In this document: in pieces, positions 19,532 to 31,359 of the stretch
How the letters are laid out: every line of letters starts with the position of its first letter
Position numbering within the stretch: the stretch's first letter is position 1
Origin: a bacterium
Lineage (GTDB): Bacteria > Patescibacteriota > Saccharimonadia > Saccharimonadales > UBA4665
Length of the DNA: 64,000 bases
Reading direction: 5' to 3'
Assembly: GCA_021803105.1 (NCBI GenBank)
Contig: JAJZMC010000002.1
Span: 1 to 64,000 of the forward strand
Program-made: the position numbers and the translations under genes
Notes under the pieces: model-generated
What the model saw: only the letters and a program-made list of their open reading frames with translations
The model's database searches: none
What the model was told of the DNA's origin: nothing

Positions 19532-19950
19532 TATTTTTTAATAACCATTAAATAATCTTCTAAAATTAAACTAGCCGAATAAGTATCAATATCAGATTTT
19601 TTATAAATTTTACCTGATTTTTCTAATAACTCTTGTGCTTTTACGCTAGTTAAAGTTTCATCTTGATAAACTATACTGATCTTAAATTGTTTTAATTCAT
19701 CTGTAACAAACTTTTCCACATACTCTGTTTGTAAGGTTTTTTCACCAGCTAAATTACGAGGCAGTCCTACTACTAAAACATTTATATTATTATCAGTAAT
19801 AATTTTTTTCAAATTCAGATTAAGATTTTCATCATTTAAAATCGTATCAAGTGGCCTCACTAAATGAGTTTGATAGGTAGCCATGGCTAAACCAATTCTA
19901 ACTGCACCAACATCCAAAGCTAATATATTATTTTTTTTAATTTGATTCAT
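19531..19950 (-). CDS. ruvX: RuvX/YqgF family nuclease
   Basis: 139 residues, normal length. RNase H-fold protein of the YqgF family, implicated in 16S rRNA 5'-end maturation and proposed as a Holliday junction resolvase. The motif ALDVGAVRIGLAMA near 11-24 supplies the first acidic residue, VVGLPRNLAGEKTLQ near 75-90 is the family loop, and YQDETLTSVKAQELL near 110-125 carries the second acidic site. Its stop codon overlaps the mltG start, an arrangement also seen in other bacteria. Confidence 0.9.
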   Translation of the reverse strand: MNQIKKNNILALDVGAVRIGLAMATYQTHLVRPLDTILNDENLNLNLKKIITDNNINVLVVGLPRNLAGEKTLQTEYVEKFVTDELKQFKISIVYQDETLTSVKAQELLEKSGKIYKKSDIDTYSASLILEDYLMVIKK

Positions 19951-19959
19951 TATAACAAC

Positions 19960-21648
19960 TTAGGGTTTAGCAATATTGATAATTACGTCACTTGGATTAG
20001 TCGGTACAGTAGTAACCCAAAATGGACTTAATTTCATTATTACACCTGTAACATTAGGGTTAGATTTAATATCAGCAATTACAGTTCCAGATTTTTTACC
20101 AGCAATAATTTTTTTCAAATTTTTTATATTAATTTTAGGTCCAACTTCGGCTGTCGTTGATAGTGTTAAATCTGTTGATGAAGTACCTAAATTAAAACTT
20201 AAATTAGAAAAACCATTGTTGAGAATCGTTTGTTTAGAATTACTTACTTGACTACTAATAGCACTATTTAAAATATTTACTAAATCTTTTTTAGAAACAC
20301 CATACATGTTATATGTAATTACCTCAGTAACAGTTTCACTAGTAGCAGTTGCACCTACTGGTGCACTATCAGTAACTGTTGGTTGAGAACTTGTTAAAGT
20401 GACAGGTAGCGGATCAAGATTAGCTTGAGTAAATTGTTGCTCTAAAATATTAGAAGCACTATTATTATTAACATTAAGCTGAGCTGTAGCACTATTAATA
20501 TCAGCCTGTGCTACTACTTGAACAATACTATCTGTACCACCACTAATACCTAGACTGCTCACACTAAAATCTGATGAAGTATAACTAACAGAATCATAAG
20601 TAAATGGTGCAACTTGCATAACTGCTCCACTTACTAGATTATAACTACTACCAGGACTAACAGCGTCTACCAACACAGATACTGGTGAATTAGTACATTT
20701 TTTATTATTAGTGGCAGTATCTAACGAAATAGATGCTTGAGTAATATAAGTAAGATTGTTATAACTTATACCAGTACCGGAAGGGATATTAACTGGCGGA
20801 TTTAAAGAGCTAGAATTACTACAGGATAATGATATGCTAATGTTTCCCGAAGCGATTTGGCCATTGTTTTGCTGACCAGTAGTTGGGACAGTAGCAGTAT
20901 ACGTTTTAGAATAACTCATCTGTTTAGCTGGGATAGTGTTACTTACTAAATCAACTGAAGAAGACGTGGTACTTAAAGTTATAGGTGTATTAATAGGTAT
21001 ATTACTAGCATTAGTTTTAATATCAATAACAGCCTTTGGCATTATTGCTAAGGCATAATAAAGACCTGATCCTATAATTAAAAGCAAAATGACCACTAGA
21101 AAAAAAATTACTCTAAAACGATTAAAATTAGGGACTTTTAAACTTTTATCTTTTTTTGGTTTTTTTGACACAGTTGAATCTTTAGTCTTATCTAAATTAA
21201 CAACCTGATCAGGTATAATATCATCTTCTAAAGGAATTGAAGCCGCTAATTTAGCTAACTGTCCAATTGGTTGCTCAACCTGATCTGGATTTGATTGTTC
21301 TAAATTAATAACATTGTTATCCAAATTTTCCTGAGATAAATTAGTCGACTTTTTTAAATCCTTCATTTGAGGAATATCTGGTTTTGAATTTAAATCTGAA
21401 GCAACATAAATGCCACTTAATGCAGCTAGCGGTAACAAACTCGCTTCATTAGTAATTAAGACCAACTTCTTACTGGCTTCATCGGCTGAACGTTTCAATA
21501 ATTTCATATTAACGCTACTTTGTAAAACAGTAGCTCTTTTTGGTAAAACAGCAACTATTAAAGATGAAGCTGAATCTCTTACTTTATCGATAATTCCAGT
21601 TATTTCATCGTCAACATCAATATAAATTGTTTCTTTTGAATTTGTCAT
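19960..21648 (-). CDS. Bitopic membrane protein with baseplate-J-like extracellular domain
   Basis: 562 residues; family assignment is tentative. A cytoplasmic domain (1-95) begins ETIYIDVDDEITGIID and looks like a small alpha/beta fold. A charged linker leads to one transmembrane helix (about 178-203). The large Ser/Thr/Asn-rich outside part has, near 275-350, the pattern IPSGTGISYNN...VDAVSPGSSYN, which resembles the baseplate J/gp47 fold of phage tails. Similar proteins occur in CPR genomes without phage context. It ends 9 bases before ruvX and follows the FtsA-like gene directly, so a shared envelope or division role is plausible inference. Confidence 0.6.
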   Translation of the reverse strand: MTNSKETIYIDVDDEITGIIDKVRDSASSLIVAVLPKRATVLQSSVNMKLLKRSADEASKKLVLITNEASLLPLAALSGIYVASDLNSKPDIPQMKDLKKSTNLSQENLDNNVINLEQSNPDQVEQPIGQLAKLAASIPLEDDIIPDQVVNLDKTKDSTVSKKPKKDKSLKVPNFNRFRVIFFLVVILLLIIGSGLYYALAIMPKAVIDIKTNASNIPINTPITLSTTSSSVDLVSNTIPAKQMSYSKTYTATVPTTGQQNNGQIASGNISISLSCSNSSSLNPPVNIPSGTGISYNNLTYITQASISLDTATNNKKCTNSPVSVLVDAVSPGSSYNLVSGAVMQVAPFTYDSVSYTSSDFSVSSLGISGGTDSIVQVVAQADINSATAQLNVNNNSASNILEQQFTQANLDPLPVTLTSSQPTVTDSAPVGATATSETVTEVITYNMYGVSKKDLVNILNSAISSQVSNSKQTILNNGFSNLSFNLGTSSTDLTLSTTAEVGPKINIKNLKKIIAGKKSGTVIADIKSNPNVTGVIMKLSPFWVTTVPTNPSDVIINIAKP

Positions 21649-21649
21649 T

Positions 21650-22990
21650 TTATGTTCTTAACATTCTGTCAATTTTATCACGAATTGACAAACTAGACTG
21701 ATCATCAAATTGCATAGTATCATTCCCTACTCGAAGTAATCCCATTGCTGTAATAAAAGTATGATCAATTACTTTACTAGTTTTATCAACAATCGCACTA
21801 ACCTGTTCTGGCTTAATTAAATGAACAGTTGGTTTATGAGTAAATGGTAAATTTTTGTACCAATCAGTCTCTTCTAATTTATCAACTAACATAGTGAGTG
21901 AAGATCCTCCCCCACATAAAAATAAACGATAAGGTAGCTGATCAAGTTTAGTAAACTCTGATAAAGCAAGTTCGATACCATTAACCCAAGTAGAAGCAGT
22001 CTTAGCGATTGCACTTTCAACGGCTGGACGTTTAGCAACGGGTACACTATTGTCAGACAATCCTACTTTTAATAATTCTGCCATATCATAAGAAACAGCT
22101 AAATCACGTTCAATTGATTTTGTAAAAGCTCGACCTCCAATGCCAAACATTTTTGTTCCTTGAACACCACCGTCATTAATAACAGCAATATCGGTTGTAC
22201 CACCACCAACATCAATTAAAATAGCACTAAAATTTTGACTACTTCTATTACCTAAAACAGCTCGAGAAACAGCAAAAGGCTCTGCTGCTACAGCTAATAA
22301 ATCAAGATCTAGTTCTAAAGCAGTTTTTTCTAAAGCACCGATATGTATTAACGGAGCAAAAGCTGTATAAAGCTGTACAACAACCTCTTTACCCTGAAAA
22401 CCAATTGGATTAGTAATCGGATAACCATCTATTTCAATACTAACTAGCGCACTATTAACTAATTTAACATTTACATCTCGACCACCAGTTTCAATAGTTA
22501 ATTGCTCTTTAGCTTTCTTTTCCGCCCTCTCCTGAACTAAAACAATTATCTTTTCCATTTCATCAGCATCTAATGGTTTGTTTGAGTCATTACGCAACAC
22601 CTTTAAAGTCGTTGTCGTCCCTTTTACTAACTCACCAGCAATTCCAATTATCGCTTTTCGTACACTCATACCAGCTTGTGTTTCAGCTTCTTTTAATGCT
22701 TGGTCACAATTTTCTACCACGGCTGCTATGTCTGATATAGCTCCAGCCTGCATATCACTTAAAGATTGGTGTTTTCTACCCACCCCAATAATTTCAATTG
22801 AACCAGATTCCGGATCAATCTGACCAATCAAAGCTTTAATATATTCTGTTCCAATATCTAGACCAACTATTAAATTATCATTACCGGCATTAGCTTTAGC
22901 CTTATCTTTCCAAGTTTTTGATGCTTGCGATACTTTACCAATAACCTGTTTAGAGACTGTTATTCCAGTTTTTGTAACTTTATTTAACAT
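21650..22990 (-). CDS. FtsA-like actin-fold ATPase (FtsA/PilM type)
   Basis: 446 residues. Actin-fold family that tethers FtsZ (FtsA) or pilus machinery (PilM) to the membrane. Phosphate 1 motif GLDIGTEYIKALIG near 44-57, an SHS2-like insert with IVLVQERAEKKAKEQL near 148-163, phosphate 2 motif LIDVGGGTTDIAV near 255-268, and FLCGGGSSL near 351-359. A basic 36-residue extension precedes the domain. The C-terminus, SIRDKIDRMLRT, could form an amphipathic helix like the FtsA membrane anchor, which favours FtsA over PilM. No ftsZ lies in the window. Confidence 0.75.
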   Translation of the reverse strand: MLNKVTKTGITVSKQVIGKVSQASKTWKDKAKANAGNDNLIVGLDIGTEYIKALIGQIDPESGSIEIIGVGRKHQSLSDMQAGAISDIAAVVENCDQALKEAETQAGMSVRKAIIGIAGELVKGTTTTLKVLRNDSNKPLDADEMEKIIVLVQERAEKKAKEQLTIETGGRDVNVKLVNSALVSIEIDGYPITNPIGFQGKEVVVQLYTAFAPLIHIGALEKTALELDLDLLAVAAEPFAVSRAVLGNRSSQNFSAILIDVGGGTTDIAVINDGGVQGTKMFGIGGRAFTKSIERDLAVSYDMAELLKVGLSDNSVPVAKRPAVESAIAKTASTWVNGIELALSEFTKLDQLPYRLFLCGGGSSLTMLVDKLEETDWYKNLPFTHKPTVHLIKPEQVSAIVDKTSKVIDHTFITAMGLLRVGNDTMQFDDQSSLSIRDKIDRMLRT

Positions 22991-23017
22991 ATATTCTATA
23001 TTTTAGCATAAAAGGCT

Positions 23018-23215
23018 TTAAATTAACTGATCAAATATTTCAGTGTAATCATTGGTTTTTGTTATCGCTAAATTGGCTAATAATTGTAAAGTATCGCCTA
23101 CTAAATTAACTACCGAATTTTCAATATTAGCTCCATTATCTACTAAACTATTAACTTCATTTTTAGATAAATCATCTATATCAACTGTTTTCTCAAATGT
23201 ACCAATAAATAACAT
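23018..23215 (-). CDS. Small acidic hypothetical protein, 65 aa
   Basis: Not recognised. 65 residues, acidic and soluble, no Cys, with amphipathic patterns such as VDIDDLSKNEVNSLVDNG. It lies between the 134-residue membrane protein (11 bases upstream) and the FtsA-like gene (27 bases downstream), in the same direction and tightly spaced, so it is probably in their operon. It may be a small partner of one of them. Confidence 0.5.
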   Translation of the reverse strand: MLFIGTFEKTVDIDDLSKNEVNSLVDNGANIENSVVNLVGDTLQLLANLAITKTNDYTEIFDQLI

Positions 23216-23226
23216 TTACTTTTAAC

Positions 23227-23631
23227 CTATTCTAAATTTAATTTAATTTTATTTTGATCTTTTTTTTCACCTAACCAAAAACTAACTAACATTAAAGCTA
23301 CAAAACCATAACCCGACCAAATATATTTTACTGCTTTTGATATAAAGTTATTATTTACTATACTAACTACAGATGATGGTGATTTTACCAAAGTTAATAG
23401 TATCCCTCTATGAGATGTACTATTAACCGATAAAAGAGCAGTATCAGTTTCATGTATCCAAATAATTATAAATATACCAACCAATAATACAATCATAAAA
23501 AGAGCAGGATAAGCCGTTTTATGTTTAGGTAAAAAACGACCAGTATGATGAATATGACTTAAATGCCATATTTTTGAAACTAAATTATCGCCCATTTTAA
23601 ATCTCTTAAACTGCTGTGTGTTTTGAATCAT
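23227..23631 (-). CDS. Small membrane protein, 134 aa, two transmembrane segments
   Basis: Not recognised. A His-rich basic N-terminus (KIWHLSHIHHTGRFLPKH) is followed by a transmembrane helix at about 45-62. A polar 45-residue stretch comes next, then a second helix at about 107-124 and a basic tail (EKKDQNKIK). This predicts both ends in the cytoplasm and the middle outside. Tight spacing with the 65-residue gene and the FtsA-like gene suggests a common transcript related to envelope or division functions. Confidence 0.55.
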   Translation of the reverse strand: MIQNTQQFKRFKMGDNLVSKIWHLSHIHHTGRFLPKHKTAYPALFMIVLLVGIFIIIWIHETDTALLSVNSTSHRGILLTLVKSPSSVVSIVNNNFISKAVKYIWSGYGFVALMLVSFWLGEKKDQNKIKLNLE

Positions 23632-23708
23632 TTTTATTTTTTTAAACTACCAAACATTGTAACACGTTTTAAAAAAATCAAAGACATTTTTAACCTGAAT
23701 TTATATCT

Positions 23709-25595
23709 TTAAATTAACACTGCTTTAATACGTCTAATGCCCGCAGATGAACTTTCTTCTTTAATAATCTTAAACTTTTTATTACCCTCTTTTAAAACCG
23801 CTGTATGTTCAACATGTGGACCGCCACAAATCTCAAAACTAAACGGTTTTGTGGCTGTTTTTCCTTGCATTGAATACACTTTAACTACTTCACCGTAACG
23901 ATCACCAAATGCTCCTACAGCACCAAGTTCATTAATAGCTTTTTTAGTAGAATATTCGTGAAAAGATACCTGTAAATCATTATTGATTTGTTGATTGACT
24001 ATATCCTCAACCTTTTTGATTTCTTCGCCTGTCATTTTTTGGGGATGAGAAAAATCAAATCTTAACCTATCCTCAGTAATATTACTACCATGTTGCGTTA
24101 CATGTTCTCCTAAAACATCTTTAAGAGCTCGATACATTAAATGAGTCGCAGTATGATATTTTTTATGAATCTCACTATTACCACCTAGTCCTCCTTTAAA
24201 AACACCTTTACCGGCAGTACGACTTCGATCCCGTTGTAATTTCATAGCCTTATCAAAATCTGTTTGCCAAGTTTGTTCTAATTTATAACCTAACCGGAAA
24301 ACTTCTTCAACACTAAGTTCAACTGGAAAACCATAAGTATCATAAAGTTTGAAAATATCCTGACCTGTAATTAATTTATCGCCTAGTTTATTAAGTTCAT
24401 TCAAACCCTTTTTAAGAGTTTGAGCAAAAATTCTCTCTTCTCTAGTTAAAACTTCTACTATTAATTTATCTTGTAATTTTAATTCCGGAAAATCATTAAT
24501 ATAAAGACTAATAATAACCGGAACAACATTTTCAAAAAAACCAAACTCAATACCAAGATCAAAAGCATATCGTATAGCACGACGAATTAATCGTCGCATA
24601 ACATATCCTTGAGTTTTATTACTTGGGATAACAGTATCAGCTGCTAAAAATACGGCCGCTCGTAAATGATCAGCAATTACCCTCATACTTTCTTGATGAG
24701 ATTGATATTTTTTTTCGGATAAAATTTCTAATTTATCAATAATTGGTCGCAGTAGACTAATCTCAAAAACATCTGAAACATTCTCTGATGCAGCAGCAAT
24801 CCTTTCTAAACCGCCACCAAAATCTACATTTTTATTTGGTAGTTTAACGAAATTATCTTTTGTTTTAAGGTATTCCATAAAAACTGAATTACCAATCTCC
24901 ATAAATCGCCCACAATCACAATTAGGGTGACAAAATTTTCCAAAACGACTATCGTGCTGTATAAATTCAAATTCATAAAAAACCTCACTATCCGGACCAC
25001 CAGGTTCACCACTCGGCATAGCATCAATACCACCAGCTCGACACCACCAATTTTTACTATCATCATAATAAAAAATTCGGCCATCTTGCATGCCCTTATA
25101 TCCACCATCTTCTTCAGATCCAATATCGACTGTTTTAGCAACAATATTTTTTGTTTTAAATAATTCTTGCCAAATTTTTGCTGACTCTGTATCTTTTACA
25201 ATATTATATTTTTCACTACCGATAAAACAAGTTACGTATAGTTTATTAGGATCTAATCCTATTTTATCTACCAAGAATTCAAAAAACCAACCAAGTTGTT
25301 CTTTTTTAAAATAATCACCAAGTGACCAATTACCTAACATTTCAAAAAAAGTAGTATGACGATTATCTCCAACATCAGGAATGTCTTGAGCTCGTAAACA
25401 AGTTTGACTATCCACTAAACGATTACCAAGAGGATGGGTCTCACCTAATAAATAAGGAACTAAAGGTTGCATACCAGAACTTGTAAATAAAGTTGAGCTA
25501 TCATTTTGTGGTACTAACAAAGCACGAGGTATAATAGCGTGCTTTTTAGTTTTAAAATAATCTAGATATAATTTACGAATTTCTTGAGCTGTCAT
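23709..25595 (-). CDS. alaS: Alanyl-tRNA synthetase, short form
   Basis: 628 residues against about 875 in E. coli. Charges tRNA-Ala and tmRNA. The catalytic core includes FTSSGMQPLVPYLLG near 33-47 and GGGLERIAA. The tRNA-binding region and the editing domain follow, with HTATHL (HxxxH) and CGGPHVEHT near 595-603 supplying zinc ligands. The protein ends soon after this, so the usual C-terminal DHHA1/C-Ala module, which helps dimerisation and tRNA binding, is absent. The reading frame is intact, so this looks like a natural short form rather than damage. No Shine-Dalgarno sequence is seen. Confidence 0.93.
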   Translation of the reverse strand: MTAQEIRKLYLDYFKTKKHAIIPRALLVPQNDSSTLFTSSGMQPLVPYLLGETHPLGNRLVDSQTCLRAQDIPDVGDNRHTTFFEMLGNWSLGDYFKKEQLGWFFEFLVDKIGLDPNKLYVTCFIGSEKYNIVKDTESAKIWQELFKTKNIVAKTVDIGSEEDGGYKGMQDGRIFYYDDSKNWWCRAGGIDAMPSGEPGGPDSEVFYEFEFIQHDSRFGKFCHPNCDCGRFMEIGNSVFMEYLKTKDNFVKLPNKNVDFGGGLERIAAASENVSDVFEISLLRPIIDKLEILSEKKYQSHQESMRVIADHLRAAVFLAADTVIPSNKTQGYVMRRLIRRAIRYAFDLGIEFGFFENVVPVIISLYINDFPELKLQDKLIVEVLTREERIFAQTLKKGLNELNKLGDKLITGQDIFKLYDTYGFPVELSVEEVFRLGYKLEQTWQTDFDKAMKLQRDRSRTAGKGVFKGGLGGNSEIHKKYHTATHLMYRALKDVLGEHVTQHGSNITEDRLRFDFSHPQKMTGEEIKKVEDIVNQQINNDLQVSFHEYSTKKAINELGAVGAFGDRYGEVVKVYSMQGKTATKPFSFEICGGPHVEHTAVLKEGNKKFKIIKEESSSAGIRRIKAVLI

Positions 25596-25679
25596 AATCT
25601 TAAGATTTTATCATTAATCTTTTAAATTATCACTTATTTACTACCATCATTCTTAATTACTTAACTAAAGTTATTAATT

Positions 25680-26750
25680 TCAAATTATAATACCACCACC
25701 CAATACATAATCGTCTTGATAAAACACTACTGATTGACCAACGGCAATTGCCTTAACTTCCTCACTTAACTCTAACTGCCACTTATCGTCACTAATTTGT
25801 TTCAAACTCTCTACACTTACGAATGGTGCTCGATAACGTACTCTAGCCATTACTCTATCTTTTGAAGATAATGTCTTAATAGACTTATTTAACCAATGCA
25901 TATTAGTTAAATTTATATTTTTGGACCAAAGCATTGGATCTTGAATATTTCTAGTAACATAAACAACATTTTTAATCATATCTTTACCAGTAACATAGTA
26001 TGGTAAACCACCACCAATATTTAAACCATGCCTTTGGCCAATAGTATAATATAGGGCTCCGTCATGTTCTCCAATAACTTGATTTTTATCATCAATAATT
26101 TGTCCAATTGGCTGTACACCTAATTCAGCAGTTAAAAAATCTTTAATACCAACCTTACCAACAAAACAAATACCCTGACTATCTTTTTTATTAGCTGTAA
26201 AAAGTTTTCTTTCAGTAGCAAGTTTTCGAACATTAGGTTTTAAGTATTCACCAATTGGCATTAAACTTTTTTCTAAAGCTACATTACTCATCCGGTATAA
26301 AAAATAGGATTGATCTTTATTTAAATCAATACCGGTTTTTAACCTGTAATTATTTGTCTTATTAATAATTCGAGCATAATGACCAGTAGCAATTTTATCA
26401 GCGCCTTCAGCCATTGCTAAATCTAAAAATAATTTAAATTTAATCTCTTGATTACACATAATATCAGGATTGGGAGTTAAACCACTCTTATATCCCTCCA
26501 GTAAATAATCAACCACTTTCTGTCGATAATCCTTTTCAAGATCATAAACTTTAAACGGAATATCTAATTGAACAGCTACCCTTTTAGCATCATTAAAATC
26601 TTCTTGCCATGGACAATTAAAACCCGGCAAATCCTTAGTCCAATTTTTCATATAAACCCCAACAACATCATAGCCACTTTCTTTTAATAAAGCAGCTGTT
26701 AACGAACTATCAACACCACCTGACATACCAACATAGATTTTTAAACTCAT
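25680..26750 (-). CDS. mnmA: tRNA 2-thiouridylase MnmA
   Basis: 356 residues, full length. Adds sulfur to U34 of tRNAs for Lys, Glu and Gln using ATP and a persulfide relay. PP-loop GMSGGVDSSLTAALL near 8-22, first catalytic Cys in NPDIMCNQEIKF near 95-106, and second catalytic Cys in QGICFVGK near 192-199. The sulfur donor would come from a cysteine desulfurase such as the one at 32.9 kb. It lies between alaS and the ATPase cluster on the same strand. Confidence 0.95.
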   Translation of the reverse strand: MSLKIYVGMSGGVDSSLTAALLKESGYDVVGVYMKNWTKDLPGFNCPWQEDFNDAKRVAVQLDIPFKVYDLEKDYRQKVVDYLLEGYKSGLTPNPDIMCNQEIKFKLFLDLAMAEGADKIATGHYARIINKTNNYRLKTGIDLNKDQSYFLYRMSNVALEKSLMPIGEYLKPNVRKLATERKLFTANKKDSQGICFVGKVGIKDFLTAELGVQPIGQIIDDKNQVIGEHDGALYYTIGQRHGLNIGGGLPYYVTGKDMIKNVVYVTRNIQDPMLWSKNINLTNMHWLNKSIKTLSSKDRVMARVRYRAPFVSVESLKQISDDKWQLELSEEVKAIAVGQSVVFYQDDYVLGGGIII

Positions 26751-26805
26751 ATTCTATCTATTGTAACAGATTAACTAATAATAAATTATTAACTAAAATG
26801 TTTAA

Positions 26806-28469
<1,664 letters not shown>

Positions 28470-28501
28470 TTACCCCATTATTAATTTGTAACAACATTGT
28501 T

Positions 28502-29362
28502 TTATACCCCCAACTTAATTTTTTTAAGCCCATTAACAATTTCTTTTAATCGCTCATCTTTTAAAGCCCGCTTGGCACGATTAAACTGTAAAGAAATATC
28601 TCTCTTTTGTTCATCGGCTCTCTGATGAGAAACACTCATAGCACGAAAACGACTAGCGTATTGAGCTAATTTTGACTCTAAAATTAATTGAGAAATTGCA
28701 ATTTGCATCATTGATCTCTCTAGATGAGCTACTACAGCGTATACATTAGGTTCAAAAATATAATTTTTCTCACTAATAATATCTTCTTTTCTTTCCGATT
28801 TAGAGACTCGCTGTTTTACGGCCAAAGACAAATCAATCTCTTTAACTTCCTGTGTCATTAAAGATACGTATTCTTGATAAAATAATTTTGTGCTTTTATA
28901 AAGCTGTACTTCTTTAGTTATTGGAGAAACATTAATATTACTATCTTTGGAAGGTAATTTAAAATACTTTTTATAAGTAATCCCTCTTTGAGCTAGTTGA
29001 ACAGCACCATGATGGCCAATAACAATAATATCATTAGAATCAGCAGAATACTGCTTTAACATTAATTGTAATAATTTTTGATCAATATCACCACTAAAAC
29101 CACCCTCAGACGTAATAACAATAAACAACACTCTGTTAATTAAACTTTTATCTAAATTACTTTCTCGGCCAAAACTAAAAGAATTTTCAACCCTTAATTG
29201 AGTATAAATACCCCACAATTCATTAAAAAAAACAGTCGACTGTAATACTTGGTTTTTAATCTGAGAAATACGCATACTAGCAATACCTTCAAAAGCACTA
29301 GTTAATTCCACTAACACCGAAATAGAAGCTTCTTCTTGTAAAAAATCATTAGGTTGTTTCAT
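28502..29362 (-). CDS. atpG: F1 ATPase gamma subunit, divergent
   Basis: 286 residues. Central rotor shaft of F1. The C-terminal helix is well conserved (RFRAMSVSHQRADEQ, then LQFNRAKRALKDERLKEIVNGL near 255-280). The N-terminal helix is divergent: the canonical KRRIKSVKNTQQITKAMKMV region is replaced by a segment including LVELTSAFEGIASMRISQ. The central Rossmann-like part is present (VLFIVITSEGGFSGDID). Its position between atpA and atpD supports the call. Confidence 0.88.
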   Translation of the reverse strand: MKQPNDFLQEEASISVLVELTSAFEGIASMRISQIKNQVLQSTVFFNELWGIYTQLRVENSFSFGRESNLDKSLINRVLFIVITSEGGFSGDIDQKLLQLMLKQYSADSNDIIVIGHHGAVQLAQRGITYKKYFKLPSKDSNINVSPITKEVQLYKSTKLFYQEYVSLMTQEVKEIDLSLAVKQRVSKSERKEDIISEKNYIFEPNVYAVVAHLERSMMQIAISQLILESKLAQYASRFRAMSVSHQRADEQKRDISLQFNRAKRALKDERLKEIVNGLKKIKLGV

Positions 29363-29369
29363 ATAATAT

Positions 29370-30872
29370 CTATTCTGCCACTGATTTAAGTTTTAAATTG
29401 TCATCTGATATTACTTCTTTTTCGTGACGATTTTGATCTTTATTTTTCTTTATACTAGATATCAAACAATCTACTTTAAGATTATTTTTTATTTTTTCAT
29501 AATCATCATCCTTAATAACTAATTTCGCATTATCGCCAACTTTTAATTTTAAAACATTAATGTCAATTTGCTCTTCATCCGACAAATTAAGCACAATATC
29601 TACCATTAATTGTTGTGCCATAAAAGAATATGTGTCTGTTGGAGCTTGGGTTAATAATTTCATAATTTCTTTGCCTGTTATCAACGCGTGTTTTGATTCT
29701 AAAGCCAATTCTGAACCAAAGTGAGAATATTCTTCAGCCTGTCTATAATCAGCTAATATTTTTAAAGTTTTTGAAGCTAAAGCTTTTTGTCTATCGTTAT
29801 GTCCAATACCTCCAGCACGAGTTACACTCAAACCAATATTAAGGGCTGGTCTAATACCACTTCTAAAGGTACTCATATCTAATACCCATTGACCATCAGT
29901 AATAGACATTATATTTGTCGGTAAATAAGCTGTAATATCTCCACCAGCGACATGTACGATTGGTATCGAAGTTAAACATTTCCCAGACTCAAGACGTCCA
30001 GCCCTCTCAAGAAGACTAGAATGAGCATAAAACATATCTCCTGGATAAGAATCACGACCCGGACTAACACCGGATAACAACGCTACCTCTCGATAAGCGT
30101 GAGCGTGAGATGTTAAATCATCATAAATTATAATAGTATCTTGATCCAATTTTTGCCATAAATATTCAGCCATCGAGCAAGCAACATACGGGGCAAGATA
30201 ACTCATAATTAACGATTCAAACATGGTTGAAACAATAATAATTGCCTTATTAATAGCACCATTTTCTTGTAATCTCGTTAATAATGTATCGATATCACTT
30301 CTTCTTTTAGCAATTAGACAATAAACAACTACTTGATCAGTATTTTTTTGATTAATAGTCAATTGTGTCACAAGTGTACTTTTACCAGTTTTACTATCAC
30401 CAATTAAAGCCATCCTCTGACCACGCACTATAGGAAATAAAGTATCTATAACTGTCACTCCAGATTCAACTTGATCTTCTAGCAAACGCCTTTGATACAA
30501 AGGTGGAGCTGTATTAAATACTGGCCAAACGGCATCAGCAGCAATCGGCCCCTTACCGTCTAGTGGATCACCCGTTACCGACACAACTCTACCTATAAAA
30601 TCTTTTCCAACCCTAGTTACTAAACTATCGTGCTGCAAAACCACCATCATACCAATTTTTAAATTAATACTACCTAAATGTAAAACTATCACATAACCTT
30701 CGTTAACCTGATGAACAAATCCTTTTGAACCGTCTTCAAACATAACAAGAGAATTAATATTACATGGCTGTAGCCCAGAAACTTTAATTAAAAACTTAGT
30801 AACTGCAATTACTTCACCAACTGGTCTTCCAGAAGTTACTAATTTATCAAAATGCTTATTTCCAGAATCCAT
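29370..30872 (-). CDS. atpA: F1 ATPase alpha subunit
   Basis: 500 residues from the ATG at 30872, which follows the atpH stop by one base. A start at 30899 would overlap atpH by 26 bases, so I reject it. Non-catalytic nucleotide-binding subunit. Walker A reads [13 protein letters not shown] (canonical GDRQTGKT). [16 protein letters not shown] is conserved, and [12 protein letters not shown] supplies the arginine finger for the beta active site. The N-terminal helix that usually binds delta is shortened. A Lys/Asp-rich tail ends the protein. Confidence 0.93.
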   Translation of the reverse strand: MDSGNKHFDKLVTSGRPVGEVIAVTKFLIKVSGLQPCNINSLVMFEDGSKGFVHQVNEGYVIVLHLGSINLKIGMMVVLQHDSLVTRVGKDFIGRVVSVTGDPLDGKGPIAADAVWPVFNTAPPLYQRRLLEDQVESGVTVIDTLFPIVRGQRMALIGDSKTGKSTLVTQLTINQKNTDQVVVYCLIAKRRSDIDTLLTRLQENGAINKAIIIVSTMFESLIMSYLAPYVACSMAEYLWQKLDQDTIIIYDDLTSHAHAYREVALLSGVSPGRDSYPGDMFYAHSSLLERAGRLESGKCLTSIPIVHVAGGDITAYLPTNIMSITDGQWVLDMSTFRSGIRPALNIGLSVTRAGGIGHNDRQKALASKTLKILADYRQAEEYSHFGSELALESKHALITGKEIMKLLTQAPTDTYSFMAQQLMVDIVLNLSDEEQIDINVLKLKVGDNAKLVIKDDDYEKIKNNLKVDCLISSIKKNKDQNRHEKEVISDDNLKLKSVAE

Positions 30873-30873
30873 T

Positions 30874-31359
30874 TTAAACAGCCTCAATAATTTTAACAAA
30901 ATTCTTACGAGCTAATACCAACTGCTGACGTAGTGAAAAATCGAAGTATTTATTATTAGTTCGAACTATCAATCCAGCACCAATAGTTGGCTGTAAACCG
31001 ATTGTTAAAAGCAGTGTAGGATGAATTTCTTGTCTAAACCAGGCTGTTATACGTTCTAAAAATAAAACCGAGGGATCAACACTAAAACTAACATGAACAA
31101 CTGGTGATTTTAATTTTATATTATTGATATTAACTAATAAATCGTCTAAATTACTTTTATTATTTAACTTTAGATTATTTAGTTCCACTAAATTATCTAA
31201 TAAACGACTGAACTTAGGCATTTTTAAGTCTTCTTTTCTTAAATTTACTTGCTCAACATAAATTTTTAAATCCTCAACCTCTCGAATAATACGTCCGATA
31301 TCTATTGGAGTAATGATTGAAAGAGGTAAAACTAAACTATTTTTTAAATTATGTACCAC
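30874..31359 (-). CDS. atpH: F1 ATPase delta-like (OSCP) subunit, divergent
   Basis: About 161 residues from a GTG at 31359, which has GAGGA nine bases upstream. A TTG at 31374 is an alternative start. The N-terminal helical part is weakly conserved. The C-terminal part, [20 protein letters not shown] near 128-147 followed by DFSLRQQL, matches the end of OSCP/delta, which links the b stalk to alpha. Identification leans on gene order, since it sits exactly between b and alpha. Confidence 0.75.
   Translation of the reverse strand: MVHNLKNSLVLPLSIITPIDIGRIIREVEDLKIYVEQVNLRKEDLKMPKFSRLLDNLVELNNLKLNNKSNLDDLLVNINNIKLKSPVVHVSFSVDPSVLFLERITAWFRQEIHPTLLLTIGLQPTIGAGLIVRTNNKYFDFSLRQQLVLARKNFVKIIEAV

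Noticed and set aside
24824-25314. Overlapping ORFs within alaS
   Set aside because: They are out-of-frame readings of a strongly conserved synthetase gene and show no independent start signals.
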